From Bacteroidota bacterium (GTDB taxonomy: Bacteria; Bacteroidota; Bacteroidia; Bacteroidales; Bacteroidaceae), in contig JAEXAJ010000117.1 in the NCBI GenBank assembly GCA_023458215.1, forward strand, positions 1 through 8,931: DNA of 8,931 nucleotides. Reading direction: 5' to 3'. The position numbers were made by a program, and so were the translations under genes. This document shows, piece by piece, positions 1-5,672 of this stretch; the first letter of the stretch is position 1, and each line of letters begins with the position of its first letter. The notes under the pieces were generated by a model. It had not been told where the DNA came from. It did no database searches and was given only the letters and a program-made list of their open reading frames with translations.

Positions 1-672
1 GTAGAAATATTCGCAGAAAAATTCAACGTTCCTATTCTAGGTAAAGATGCCAACATGATATCTGCCAGCGCAGAAGGTATGACCATCATCAACTTCGGTA
101 TGGGAAGTCCTAACGCTGCCATTATCATGGACTTACTAAGTGCTATTCAACCTAAAGCATGTCTGTTTCTGGGCAAGTGTGGCGGCATCGACAAGAAAAA
201 TAGAATAGGGGATCTCATCCTTCCAATAGCCGCTATCCGTGGCGAAGGTACATCCAACGACTATTTTCCACCCGAAGTACCGTCCCTTCCGGCATTTATG
301 TTGCAACGTGCCGTCTCATCCTCCATCCGTGACAAAGGACGTGATTATTGGACCGGTACTGTATATACCACCAACCGCCGCATTTGGGAACATGACGAGG
401 AGTTTAAAGAATACCTCAAAAAGACCCGCGCTATGGCCGTCGATATGGAAACAGCAACCATATTCAGTTGCGGCTTTGCCAATCATATACCGACCGGTGC
501 ACTGTTGTTAGTCTCCGACCAGCCCATGATTCCCGAAGGAGTTAAAACCGATAAAAGCGACAGTTTAGTCACCCAAAATTATGTAAGCGAGCATGTTGAA
601 ATCGGAATAGCATCTTTGCGTATGATTATTGATGAGAAGAAAACCGTAAAACACTTGAAATTTGATTGGTAA
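1..672 (+). CDS. amn: AMP nucleosidase, 3' part (5' end outside the window)
   Basis: The reading frame is open from base 1 to the TAA at 670-672, giving 223 residues of a protein whose start lies upstream. Family members of this short bacterial type are, from memory, about 260 aa, so roughly 35 residues are missing. The enzyme hydrolyses AMP to adenine and ribose 5-phosphate in the cytoplasm and belongs to the purine nucleoside phosphorylase/MTA-nucleosidase fold. Visible family features are the INFGMGSPNAA glycine-rich stretch, LFLGKCGG, the VDMETATIF motif encoded near 439-465 (its Glu is the expected ribose-binding residue) and SDQPMIPEGVKT near 514-549. The ATG at 55 is not the real start, because homologous-looking sequence (VEIFAEKFNVPILGKDA) continues in frame upstream of it. 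holA follows on the same strand after 45 bp. Another nucleosidase/phosphorylase of the same fold is the alternative, but the motifs favour AMP nucleosidase. Confidence 0.88.
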   Translation, partial: VEIFAEKFNVPILGKDANMISASAEGMTIINFGMGSPNAAIIMDLLSAIQPKACLFLGKCGGIDKKNRIGDLILPIAAIRGEGTSNDYFPPEVPSLPAFMLQRAVSSSIRDKGRDYWTGTVYTTNRRIWEHDEEFKEYLKKTRAMAVDMETATIFSCGFANHIPTGALLLVSDQPMIPEGVKTDKSDSLVTQNYVSEHVEIGIASLRMIIDEKKTVKHLKFDW

Positions 673-717
673 TCATTTACACTTGTAATTGATAATCAGA
701 ATCATAGATATATTTAT

Positions 718-1737
718 ATGGCAAAACAGGAAATTACTTATGACGACATATTAAAAGAGTTAAGAGCCAAGCAGTATCGTCCCATCTACTACCTGATGGG
801 CGAAGAGCCTTATTATATCGATCTTATTGCCGACTATATCACAGACAATATCCTCACGGATACGGAAAAAGAGTTCAACCTCACCGTTGTATATGGTGCG
901 GATGTCGATATAGCTACGGTCATCAACGCTGCCAAGCGCTATCCTATGATGTCTGAGCGTCAAGTCGTCGTAGTCAAAGAAGCACAGTCCATCCGAAACA
1001 TGGATGAGTTATCCTACTACCTGCAAAAGCCGCTTCATTCTACGATTTTAGTTATCTGTCACAAGCACGGCGTATTAGATAGAAGAAAGAAGCTTGCCGC
1101 CGAAATAGAAAAGGTAGGCTTCCTATTCGAATCTAAAAAAGTAAAGGATGCCCAGCTTCCGGCATTCATCACATCTTATATGAAGCGCAAGGGTATAGAC
1201 CTTGAACCCAAAGCCACTTCTATGCTCGCAGATTTCGTTGGTACTGACCTCAGCCGCCTTACCGGAGAGCTGGAAAAACTGATCATAACACTTCCAAAAG
1301 GTCAGACACGCGTCACTCCTGAACAGATAGAACGCAACATTGGTATCAGCAAAGATTATAATAACTTCGAACTCCGTGGCGCCATAGTAGAAAAAGACAT
1401 CTTGAAGGCTAATAAGATAATAAAATATTTTGAAGAAAATCCAAAAACCAATCCTATACAAATGACTTTATCTTTACTTTTTGGTTTCTTCTCCAATCTA
1501 ATGTTAGCCTATTATGCACCCGAAAAGTCAGAGCAAGGTCTTGCTGCTTTCATAGGTCTAAAGAGTCCGTGGCAATCTCGGGAGTATTTAACTGCCATGC
1601 GCCGATATAGTGGAGTAAAGACCATGCAAATCATCGGAGAAATTCGTTATGCTGACGCCAAATCAAAGGGAGTTGGCAATTCTTCTTTAAACGACGGAGA
1701 TATTCTCCGGGAATTAGTCTTTAAGATCTTGCACTAA
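718..1737 (+). CDS. holA: DNA polymerase III delta subunit
   Basis: The product is a 339-aa clamp-loader subunit. Delta opens the beta sliding clamp and, with delta' and the tau/gamma ATPases, loads it on primed DNA at the replication fork. The length matches the family (about 330-345 aa). The N-terminal half carries the expected early YYLMGEEPYYID segment (residues 24-35), followed by an AAA+-like fold without functional Walker motifs. The region around FVGTDLSRLTGELEKL (173-188) is the typical domain-2 signature, followed by IERNIGISKDYNNFEL. The C-terminal helical collar occupies about 215-339. The start at ATG 718 gives the expected N-terminus. The gene lies 45 bp after the AMP nucleosidase stop with no recognisable TAnnTTTG element between them, so co-transcription is possible. 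A strong terminator follows at 1826-1848. Confidence 0.93.
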   Translation: MAKQEITYDDILKELRAKQYRPIYYLMGEEPYYIDLIADYITDNILTDTEKEFNLTVVYGADVDIATVINAAKRYPMMSERQVVVVKEAQSIRNMDELSYYLQKPLHSTILVICHKHGVLDRRKKLAAEIEKVGFLFESKKVKDAQLPAFITSYMKRKGIDLEPKATSMLADFVGTDLSRLTGELEKLIITLPKGQTRVTPEQIERNIGISKDYNNFELRGAIVEKDILKANKIIKYFEENPKTNPIQMTLSLLFGFFSNLMLAYYAPEKSEQGLAAFIGLKSPWQSREYLTAMRRYSGVKTMQIIGEIRYADAKSKGVGNSSLNDGDILRELVFKILH

Positions 1738-1825
1738 TAAGCTAAAGATACAGGTGACAGTACCAATTCTTTAGTGAAAAGCAAAAACGAAAAACTGGTT
1801 TATTTCCTATCATTTTGTCATATTT

Positions 1826-1848
1826 AGGGGGATTTATCCCCCTTTTTT
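1826..1848 (+). terminator. Intrinsic terminator after holA
   Basis: A G/C-rich hairpin has AGGGGGA at 1826-1832 pairing with TCCCCCT at 1837-1843 across a TTTA loop. A run of six T residues (1843-1848) begins at the last stem base. It lies about 90 bp after the holA stop. The reverse orientation has no comparable T-run, so it should mainly stop rightward transcription. This separates the amn-holA unit from the regulator region downstream. Confidence 0.85.
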
Positions 1849-1850
1849 CT

Positions 1851-2553
1851 ATTTTATCTAATCCTTCCTACACGAAAATAGCGCATATATCGCTGATATA
1901 CAGAATTATATATCTATTTTAAGGCTCTGAGAATCGATTATTTTCAACTAACTGATCCATTCTACGGAAATACAGCTCAGATTTAACGATATAGAATAAA
2001 GTTTAGGAAAAGAGGTTCTGAGTTTATATTCGTGTCACATATTTTTCATTGGACAAAGACCATATTTACTTAATAGGCGTATTCTAATTTAGATAATAGT
2101 TATACATTACAACTATATATATTCATTTATGTAAATATTACTATATTACCTAAGTAAACATATAGCATTGTAATATAACAATGGTAATCAATTACATATT
2201 ATTACATCTGTAATACAACCGTTATTAAAGCTAAAAACAAGTACATTACAATTATATAATTATAGCCTTAACCAGTTGTGTTTAATAATATAATATACTG
2301 TATATCTGAAATATATGTATAACATATAAACTAATTGATTAATAATAGGTGCAAATACTATAAAAACAATTGTAAACCCAATTTTATTACCATATTTATA
2401 ACACATATAACGCTATTATTCAATATAATATTGTATTTTATTAGATTCATAATATAAATCAATATTTGACTATATACCCATGATTACATTTATACTGATA
2501 ATAATTGTAATACAATAAATACAACTGTAATATTAAAGAATTCACATTTATAA
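1851..2553. other. Long AT-rich gene-free region upstream of the HTH regulator
   Basis: I see no credible coding sequence on either strand here. Frames are broken by frequent stops and the few ATG-initiated frames are very short. The left part (about 1851-2090) has moderate A+T and shows no clear signal. The right part (about 2091-2553) is far more A+T-rich, nearly all A and T by eye, and is punctuated by TGTAAT/ATTACA words described in separate entries. No tRNA, rRNA or recognisable riboswitch was seen. It is unusually long for an intergenic gap between housekeeping genes in this window; the other gaps are about 40-215 bp. A long regulatory region for the downstream regulator is the best explanation. 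Remains of a decayed gene in the left part cannot be excluded. Confidence 0.6.
2106..2252. repeat. Distal cluster of TGTAAT/ATTACA sites
   Basis: This segment contains six exact copies of the hexamer in either orientation: ATTACA at 2106, 2191, 2201 and 2245, and TGTAAT at 2169 and 2209. The copies at 2201-2206 and 2209-2214 form a dyad, ATTACATCTGTAAT. Near matches occur at 2130 (TGTAAA), 2145 (ATTACC) and 2183 (GGTAAT). The reverse complements of 2106-2116 (ATAGTTGTAAT) and 2245-2255 (ATAATTGTAAT) fit the longer form AYAAYTGTAAT, exactly or with one change. The 2245 copy is identical to the proximal copy at 2501-2511. The repetition is seen directly; a role as protein-binding sites is inferred. 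Confidence 0.6.
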
Positions 2554-2616
2554 TTTGCATTTGTGATTTTCATTTTTTACTTTTGTAATGGATTTATTGA
2601 TAAGTACAATTGTAAT
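2483..2616. repeat. Proximal cluster of TGTAAT/ATTACA sites at the regulator promoter
   Basis: Exact copies are ATTACA at 2483 and TGTAAT at 2506, 2526, 2584 and 2611. Extended forms are ATAATTGTAAT (2501-2511), ACAACTGTAAT (2521-2531) and ACAATTGTAAT (2606-2616). The last lies within GTACAATTGTAATAC and contains the perfect palindrome TACAATTGTA (2605-2614). The copy at 2584 overlaps the -7 element of the predicted promoter, the 2526 copy lies just upstream of the -33 element, and the 2611 copy lies in the leader between the predicted transcription start and the ATG. This is the expected placement for autoregulatory operators of the downstream HTH protein, but binding itself is inferred. Confidence 0.6.
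2554..2585 (+). promoter_or_regulatory. Bacteroidota-type promoter of the HTH regulator
   Basis: TTTG (2554-2557) and TACTTTTG (2578-2585) match the -33 TTTG and -7 TAnnTTTG elements with 20 bp between them, inside the usual 19-21 bp. Transcription should start near 2590-2593, leaving a leader of about 38 nt before the ATG at 2629. This placement argues against any start upstream of 2590. A TTGTAAT copy (2583-2589) overlaps the right end of the -7 box. Confidence 0.75.
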
Positions 2617-2628
2617 ACCATTCAAGCT

Positions 2629-3093
2629 ATGAGCATAAAAGACAGATTTAAAATGATAATGGATCGGGAAAAGTTAACGGCTGGTGCTTTCGCTGAAAGT
2701 ATTGGAGTTGCACAAGCTACTATTTCCCATATTTTAGGACCACGTAATAAATATCCAAGCACAGAAGTAATACTTCGGTTGCACCAACGGTATAATGATA
2801 TAAACTTGGAATGGTTACTTACGGGAATAGGCGAAATGAGTAATAGCAATAATGAAACCAAAAACAACAGTGGATTTGATTACCCTCTATTCGCTGACAA
2901 TCCCGAAAATATGTCCAACAGGTCGGAAGAAAATGAAAATCGCAAGGAAATTGCATCAGAAACCCCTAAAATAGCCACTAAAGAGATTGTAAAACAAGAG
3001 ATTATCTATAAAGAAAGACCTCCAAGGAAAATAACCGAAATAAGAATTTTCTTTGATGATAATACTTACGAAACATTCAGACCCGAAAAATAA
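2629..3093 (+). CDS. XRE-type helix-turn-helix transcriptional regulator
   Basis: The product is a 154-aa DNA-binding protein, probably a cytoplasmic transcription factor. Residues 1-70 form a Cro/CI-like HTH domain: LTAGAFAESIGVAQATISHI (16-35) contains the two HTH helices, followed by PSTEVILRLHQRYNDINLEW and the LLTGIGEM ending common in Bacteroidota XRE proteins. Residues about 71-120 are a low-complexity polar linker rich in Asn, Glu and Lys. The C-terminus is a distinct block, KERPPRKITEIRIFFDDNTYETF (128-150), that looks like a short beta-rich segment of unknown role. There is no peptidase or ligand-binding domain. An in-frame GTG at 2563 is possible, but it lies upstream of the predicted transcription start and encodes a non-conserved-looking hydrophobic tail, so ATG 2629 is preferred. 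The array of TGTAAT sites upstream suggests autoregulation. pyrK begins 53 bp downstream on the same strand with no terminator between. The gene's target and effector are not recognisable. Confidence 0.85.
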   Translation: MSIKDRFKMIMDREKLTAGAFAESIGVAQATISHILGPRNKYPSTEVILRLHQRYNDINLEWLLTGIGEMSNSNNETKNNSGFDYPLFADNPENMSNRSEENENRKEIASETPKIATKEIVKQEIIYKERPPRKITEIRIFFDDNTYETFRPEK

Positions 3094-3104
3094 GAAGTTT
3101 CCAC

Positions 3105-3112
3105 TATCTTTG
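3105..3112 (+). promoter_or_regulatory. Probable -7 element for pyrK-pyrD
   Basis: TATCTTTG fits the TAnnTTTG -7 consensus and lies 34 bp upstream of the pyrK ATG, between the HTH gene and pyrK. No TTTG is present at the -33 spacing, so the promoter may be weak, or pyrKD may also be read from the HTH promoter. Confidence 0.5.
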
Positions 3113-3146
3113 TGCTCGAAAAGACAATACCTCTTTTATAGATAAT

Positions 3147-3923
3147 ATGAAAAAATATATTTTAGATCTGACTGTGACCGAGAATGTCCGTCTGCACGCA
3201 AACTATGTGTTGCTGAAACTGACTTCTCCGTCTCCGCTTCCGGAAATGCTGCCGGGACAATTTGCAGAGATCCGTGTTGATGGTTCGCCCTCTACTTTCT
3301 TGCGCCGTCCCATTTCAATCAACTATGTGAATAGACTACGTAATGAAGTATGGTTTTTAATCCAACTTGTAGGTGACGGAACTAAGCGTTTAGGAGAAGC
3401 AAAAACAAATGACGTTATAAATGTAGTACTTCCGCTGGGAAATTCCTTCTCTATGCCCGAAAAGCCTTCAGACAAGCTTCTATTAGTTGGTGGAGGTGTA
3501 GGTACGGCACCCATGTTGTATTTAGGCGAGCAATTAGTAAAGCAAGGCTGCAAACCTACATTTTTATTGGGGGCCAGAAGCAGTAAAGATTTGCTTCAAC
3601 TGGAACAGTTTGCGGCTTATGGAGATGTATATACCACAACTGAAGATGGCAGCCATGGAGAAAAAGGGTATGTAACGCAACATTCCATTTTAAATAACGT
3701 GGAATTTGAGCAAATATATACTTGCGGTCCGAAACCGATGATGATGGCCGTTGCAAAATATGCCAAAAGTAAAGATATCAATTGTGAAGTATCTCTGGAA
3801 AATACAATGGCATGTGGCATTGGCGCCTGCTTATGTTGTGTGGAAAATACAACAGAGGGGCATCTATGTGTATGTAAAGAAGGTCCTATTTTTAATATAA
3901 ACAAACTATTATGGCAGATTTGA
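3147..3923 (+). CDS. pyrK: Dihydroorotate dehydrogenase B, electron-transfer subunit
   Basis: The 258-aa flavin/iron-sulfur subunit passes electrons from dihydroorotate oxidation on PyrD to NAD+ in de novo pyrimidine synthesis. It belongs to the ferredoxin-reductase-like family. Visible features are the FAD-binding motif RRPISI (residues 54-58 with its preceding Arg), the nucleotide-binding loop [13 protein letters not shown] (111-123), YTCGPKPMM (191-199) and the C-terminal [2Fe-2S] ligands C223, C228, C231 and C243 in a C-x4-C-x2-C-x11-C arrangement (CGIGACLCC ... CKEGP). The length is typical. The start at ATG 3147 gives a normal N-terminal beta strand. The last 13 bp overlap the start of pyrD, which implies translational coupling and equimolar subunits. 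All cofactor residues I can check are intact. Confidence 0.93.
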   Translation: MKKYILDLTVTENVRLHANYVLLKLTSPSPLPEMLPGQFAEIRVDGSPSTFLRRPISINYVNRLRNEVWFLIQLVGDGTKRLGEAKTNDVINVVLPLGNSFSMPEKPSDKLLLVGGGVGTAPMLYLGEQLVKQGCKPTFLLGARSSKDLLQLEQFAAYGDVYTTTEDGSHGEKGYVTQHSILNNVEFEQIYTCGPKPMMMAVAKYAKSKDINCEVSLENTMACGIGACLCCVENTTEGHLCVCKEGPIFNINKLLWQI

Positions 3924-4822
3924 ATGTAAATATTGGCGAATTACAATTGAAGAATCCGGTGATGACGGCTTCCGGAACATTTGGATACGGTGAAGAGTTT
4001 GCTGATTTCATTGATATATCGCGAATAGGTGGTATAATTGTAAAGGGAACCACCCTTCACAAACGTGAAGGTAACCCATATCCCCGCATGGCAGAAACTC
4101 CTGCAGGTATGTTAAACGCTGTAGGACTGCAAAATAAGGGGGTTCATTACTTTGTTGAACATATATATACGCGCATTAAGGATATTCAGACCCACATGAT
4201 TGTGAATGTTTCGGGTTCCGCTATTGAAGATTATGTTGAAACAGCTTCAATCATTAATGAACTTGACAAAATTCCTGCCATTGAACTAAACATCTCTTGT
4301 CCTAATGTAAAGCAAGGTGGAATGGCTTTTGGTGTCACAACAGAAGGCGTTGAAGAAGTGACTAAAGCCGTGCGCTCAGTTTACAAAAAGACACTTATCG
4401 TAAAACTCTCACCCAACGTTACTAATATTGCAGATATGGCTCGCGCTGCCGAAAATGGTGGAGCGGACAGTGTTTCTCTGATCAATACCTTGTTAGGAAT
4501 GGCTATAGACGCAGAGCGCAAACGCCCTATACTATCTACTATAACAGGTGGCATGTCCGGTGCAGCCGTGAAACCCATTGCACTACGCATGGTATGGCAA
4601 GTAGCTAAAGCGGTAAAAATACCCGTCATAGGCCTAGGTGGTATTATGAACTGGAAAGATGCAGTAGAATTCATGCTCGCAGGAGCTACGGCCATCCAGA
4701 TCGGTACTGCAAATTTCATTGATCCGGAAATTACCATAAAGGTAGAAGAAGGTATCAATGACTATCTCGATAGACACGGATATAAGTCTGTAAAGGAAAT
4801 TATTGGTGCGCTTGAGGTATAA
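3911..4822 (+). CDS. pyrD: Dihydroorotate dehydrogenase B, catalytic subunit
   Basis: The 303-aa FMN-binding TIM-barrel enzyme oxidises dihydroorotate to orotate, the fourth step of UMP synthesis. Class 1 is shown by a catalytic Cys (C130 in [11 protein letters not shown]), where class 2 enzymes have Ser. The paired pyrK makes it class 1B (NAD+-dependent), not the fumarate-dependent 1A. Other family segments are TASGTFGYG (19-27), NAVGLQNKG (69-77), KLSPNVT (165-171), GGMSG (213-217), GLGGI (241-245) and IGTANF (264-269). The ATG at 3911 lies inside the 3' end of pyrK in another frame. No quinone-dependent N-terminal membrane helix is present, so the enzyme should be cytoplasmic. It ends before a double hairpin. 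Confidence 0.95.
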   Translation: MADLNVNIGELQLKNPVMTASGTFGYGEEFADFIDISRIGGIIVKGTTLHKREGNPYPRMAETPAGMLNAVGLQNKGVHYFVEHIYTRIKDIQTHMIVNVSGSAIEDYVETASIINELDKIPAIELNISCPNVKQGGMAFGVTTEGVEEVTKAVRSVYKKTLIVKLSPNVTNIADMARAAENGGADSVSLINTLLGMAIDAERKRPILSTITGGMSGAAVKPIALRMVWQVAKAVKIPVIGLGGIMNWKDAVEFMLAGATAIQIGTANFIDPEITIKVEEGINDYLDRHGYKSVKEIIGALEV

Positions 4823-4832
4823 CAAATAACAC

Positions 4833-4853
4833 TAGATTGCCATTCGCAATCTA
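4833..4853. other. Small perfect hairpin after pyrD
   Basis: TAGATTGC (4833-4840) pairs perfectly with GCAATCTA (4846-4853) around a CATTC loop. It starts 11 bp past the pyrD stop and just ahead of the main terminator hairpin. There is no T-run directly after it, so on its own it is not an intrinsic terminator. It may protect the 3' end of the transcript. Confidence 0.5.
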
Positions 4854-4861
4854 TATTCATA

Positions 4862-4893
4862 AAAAAGGACATTCACCCTTGAATGTCCTTTTT
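4862..4893. terminator. Bidirectional intrinsic terminator between pyrD and trmD
   Basis: AAAAAGGACATTCA (4862-4875) pairs perfectly with TGAATGTCCTTTTT (4880-4893) around a CCCT loop. The T-rich run continues rightward (4889-4899), and the A-run at 4861-4866 supplies the T-run in the other direction. It therefore serves both the rightward pyrKD unit and the leftward trmD transcript, which converge here. Confidence 0.88.
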
Positions 4894-4915
4894 CTTTTTA
4901 TTTACATTAGTAATC

Positions 4916-5593
4916 TTACTCTCCTAATAAATCCGGACGCAATTTTCGAGTCCTTTCCATAGACTGTTGCAACTCCCATTCCTTAATCTTTGCTTCATGC
5001 CCGGATAGTAAAATATCAGGAACTTTCCAACCGTTGTATTCAGCAGGCCGTGTATAGACCGGAGCGGCCAATAAGTTGTCCTGGAACGAGTCGGAAAGCG
5101 CAGATTGTTCATCGGAAATTACACCCGGAATGATGCGTACAATAGCATCCGCCATAACGGCAGCAGCCAGTTCGCCTCCCGTCAGTACGTAATCGCCGAT
5201 ACTGATTTCCTTCGTTATAAAATGCTCGCGAATGCGATAATCGATACCTTTGAAGTGTCCACAAAGAATAATCAGATTTTGGGTAAGCGATAACGTATTT
5301 GCCATTGGCTGGTCGAACTGCTCACCATCAGGTGTAGTGAAAATCACTTCATCGTAATCACGTTCAGCTTTCAGGGCGTTGATGCAACGTTCAATGGGCT
5401 CTATTTTCATAACCATCCCGGCAAATCCACCGAAAGGATAATCGTCTACACGACGATACTTATCTTCGGTATAATCACGAAGGTTATGCAGATGTATTTC
5501 CGCAAGCCCTTTGTTCTGGGCACGTTTCATAATAGAGCAATTGAAGAACCCTTCAAGCATCTCAGGCAAAACTGTTATAATATCAATGCGCAT
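4916..5593 (-). CDS. trmD: tRNA (guanine-N1)-methyltransferase
   Basis: The 225-aa SPOUT enzyme methylates N1 of G37 in tRNAs with G at position 36, using S-adenosylmethionine, and thereby prevents +1 frameshifting. Start: the N-terminal sequence [12 protein letters not shown] is the normal TrmD beginning, so ATG at 5593-5591 is chosen over the in-frame ATG at 5671, which would run through the divergent promoter region. Motifs include [11 protein letters not shown] (51-61), the SAM-binding trefoil-knot segments [12 protein letters not shown] (109-120) and [16 protein letters not shown] (129-144), and [16 protein letters not shown] (168-183), where D172 should be the catalytic Asp. E. coli TrmD is about 255 aa; this one is shorter at the C-terminus but keeps the core. 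It is convergent with pyrD and divergent from ligA. Confidence 0.94.
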   Translation of the reverse strand: MRIDIITVLPEMLEGFFNCSIMKRAQNKGLAEIHLHNLRDYTEDKYRRVDDYPFGGFAGMVMKIEPIERCINALKAERDYDEVIFTTPDGEQFDQPMANTLSLTQNLIILCGHFKGIDYRIREHFITKEISIGDYVLTGGELAAAVMADAIVRIIPGVISDEQSALSDSFQDNLLAAPVYTRPAEYNGWKVPDILLSGHEAKIKEWELQQSMERTRKLRPDLLGE

Positions 5594-5611
5594 ACAAACT
5601 TTAATTTTCTG

Positions 5612-5619
5612 CAAAAATA
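5612..5619 (-). promoter_or_regulatory. Probable -7 element for trmD
   Basis: On the minus strand this reads TATTTTTG, a full match to TAnnTTTG, placed 18 bp upstream of the trmD ATG. No TTTG is seen at the usual -33 spacing. It mirrors the ligA element at 5642-5649. Confidence 0.5.
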
Positions 5620-5641
5620 CAAATATTCGGGGAGAAACCTG

Positions 5642-5649
5642 TATTTTTG
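5642..5649 (+). promoter_or_regulatory. Probable -7 element for ligA
   Basis: TATTTTTG matches TAnnTTTG and lies 23 bp upstream of the ligA ATG. The -33 region (about 5617-5622) overlaps the mirror-image element used by trmD and has no TTTG. This placement also supports the ATG at 5673 as the ligA start. Confidence 0.55.
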
Positions 5650-5672
5650 TGTTCAAACAATCTGAAACCAAT

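Noticed and set aside
1123..1461. Minus-strand frame inside holA
   Set aside because: It is a shadow of a well-supported gene, with no recognisable domain.
2480..2518. Twelve-codon hydrophobic mini-frame (MITFILIIIVIQ), considered as a leader peptide
   Set aside because: A+T-rich DNA with few stops easily gives Ile-rich short frames; it has no promoter or ribosome-binding signal and consists largely of the repeat motif.
2563..2628. Extended start (GTG 2563) for the HTH regulator
   Set aside because: It would begin upstream of the predicted transcription start and adds 22 unconserved-looking residues before a normal N-terminus.
2091..2628. Replication origin
   Set aside because: The A+T-rich repeat region looked origin-like, but I found no TTATCCACA-type DnaA boxes and no dnaA, and the repeats run into a regulator promoter.
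3094..3146. Pyrimidine-responsive attenuator or PyrR site ahead of pyrK
   Set aside because: The 53-bp gap has no terminator/antiterminator pair and no PyrR-like loop, only a -7 element.
5594..5671. N-terminal extension of the trmD frame on the minus strand
   Set aside because: The extension covers the divergent promoter region and has no TrmD-like sequence; [10 protein letters not shown] from 5593 is the normal start.
5511..5672. N-terminal extension of the ligA frame
   Set aside because: It overlaps trmD on the other strand and the predicted promoter; the normal LigA N-terminus begins at 5673.
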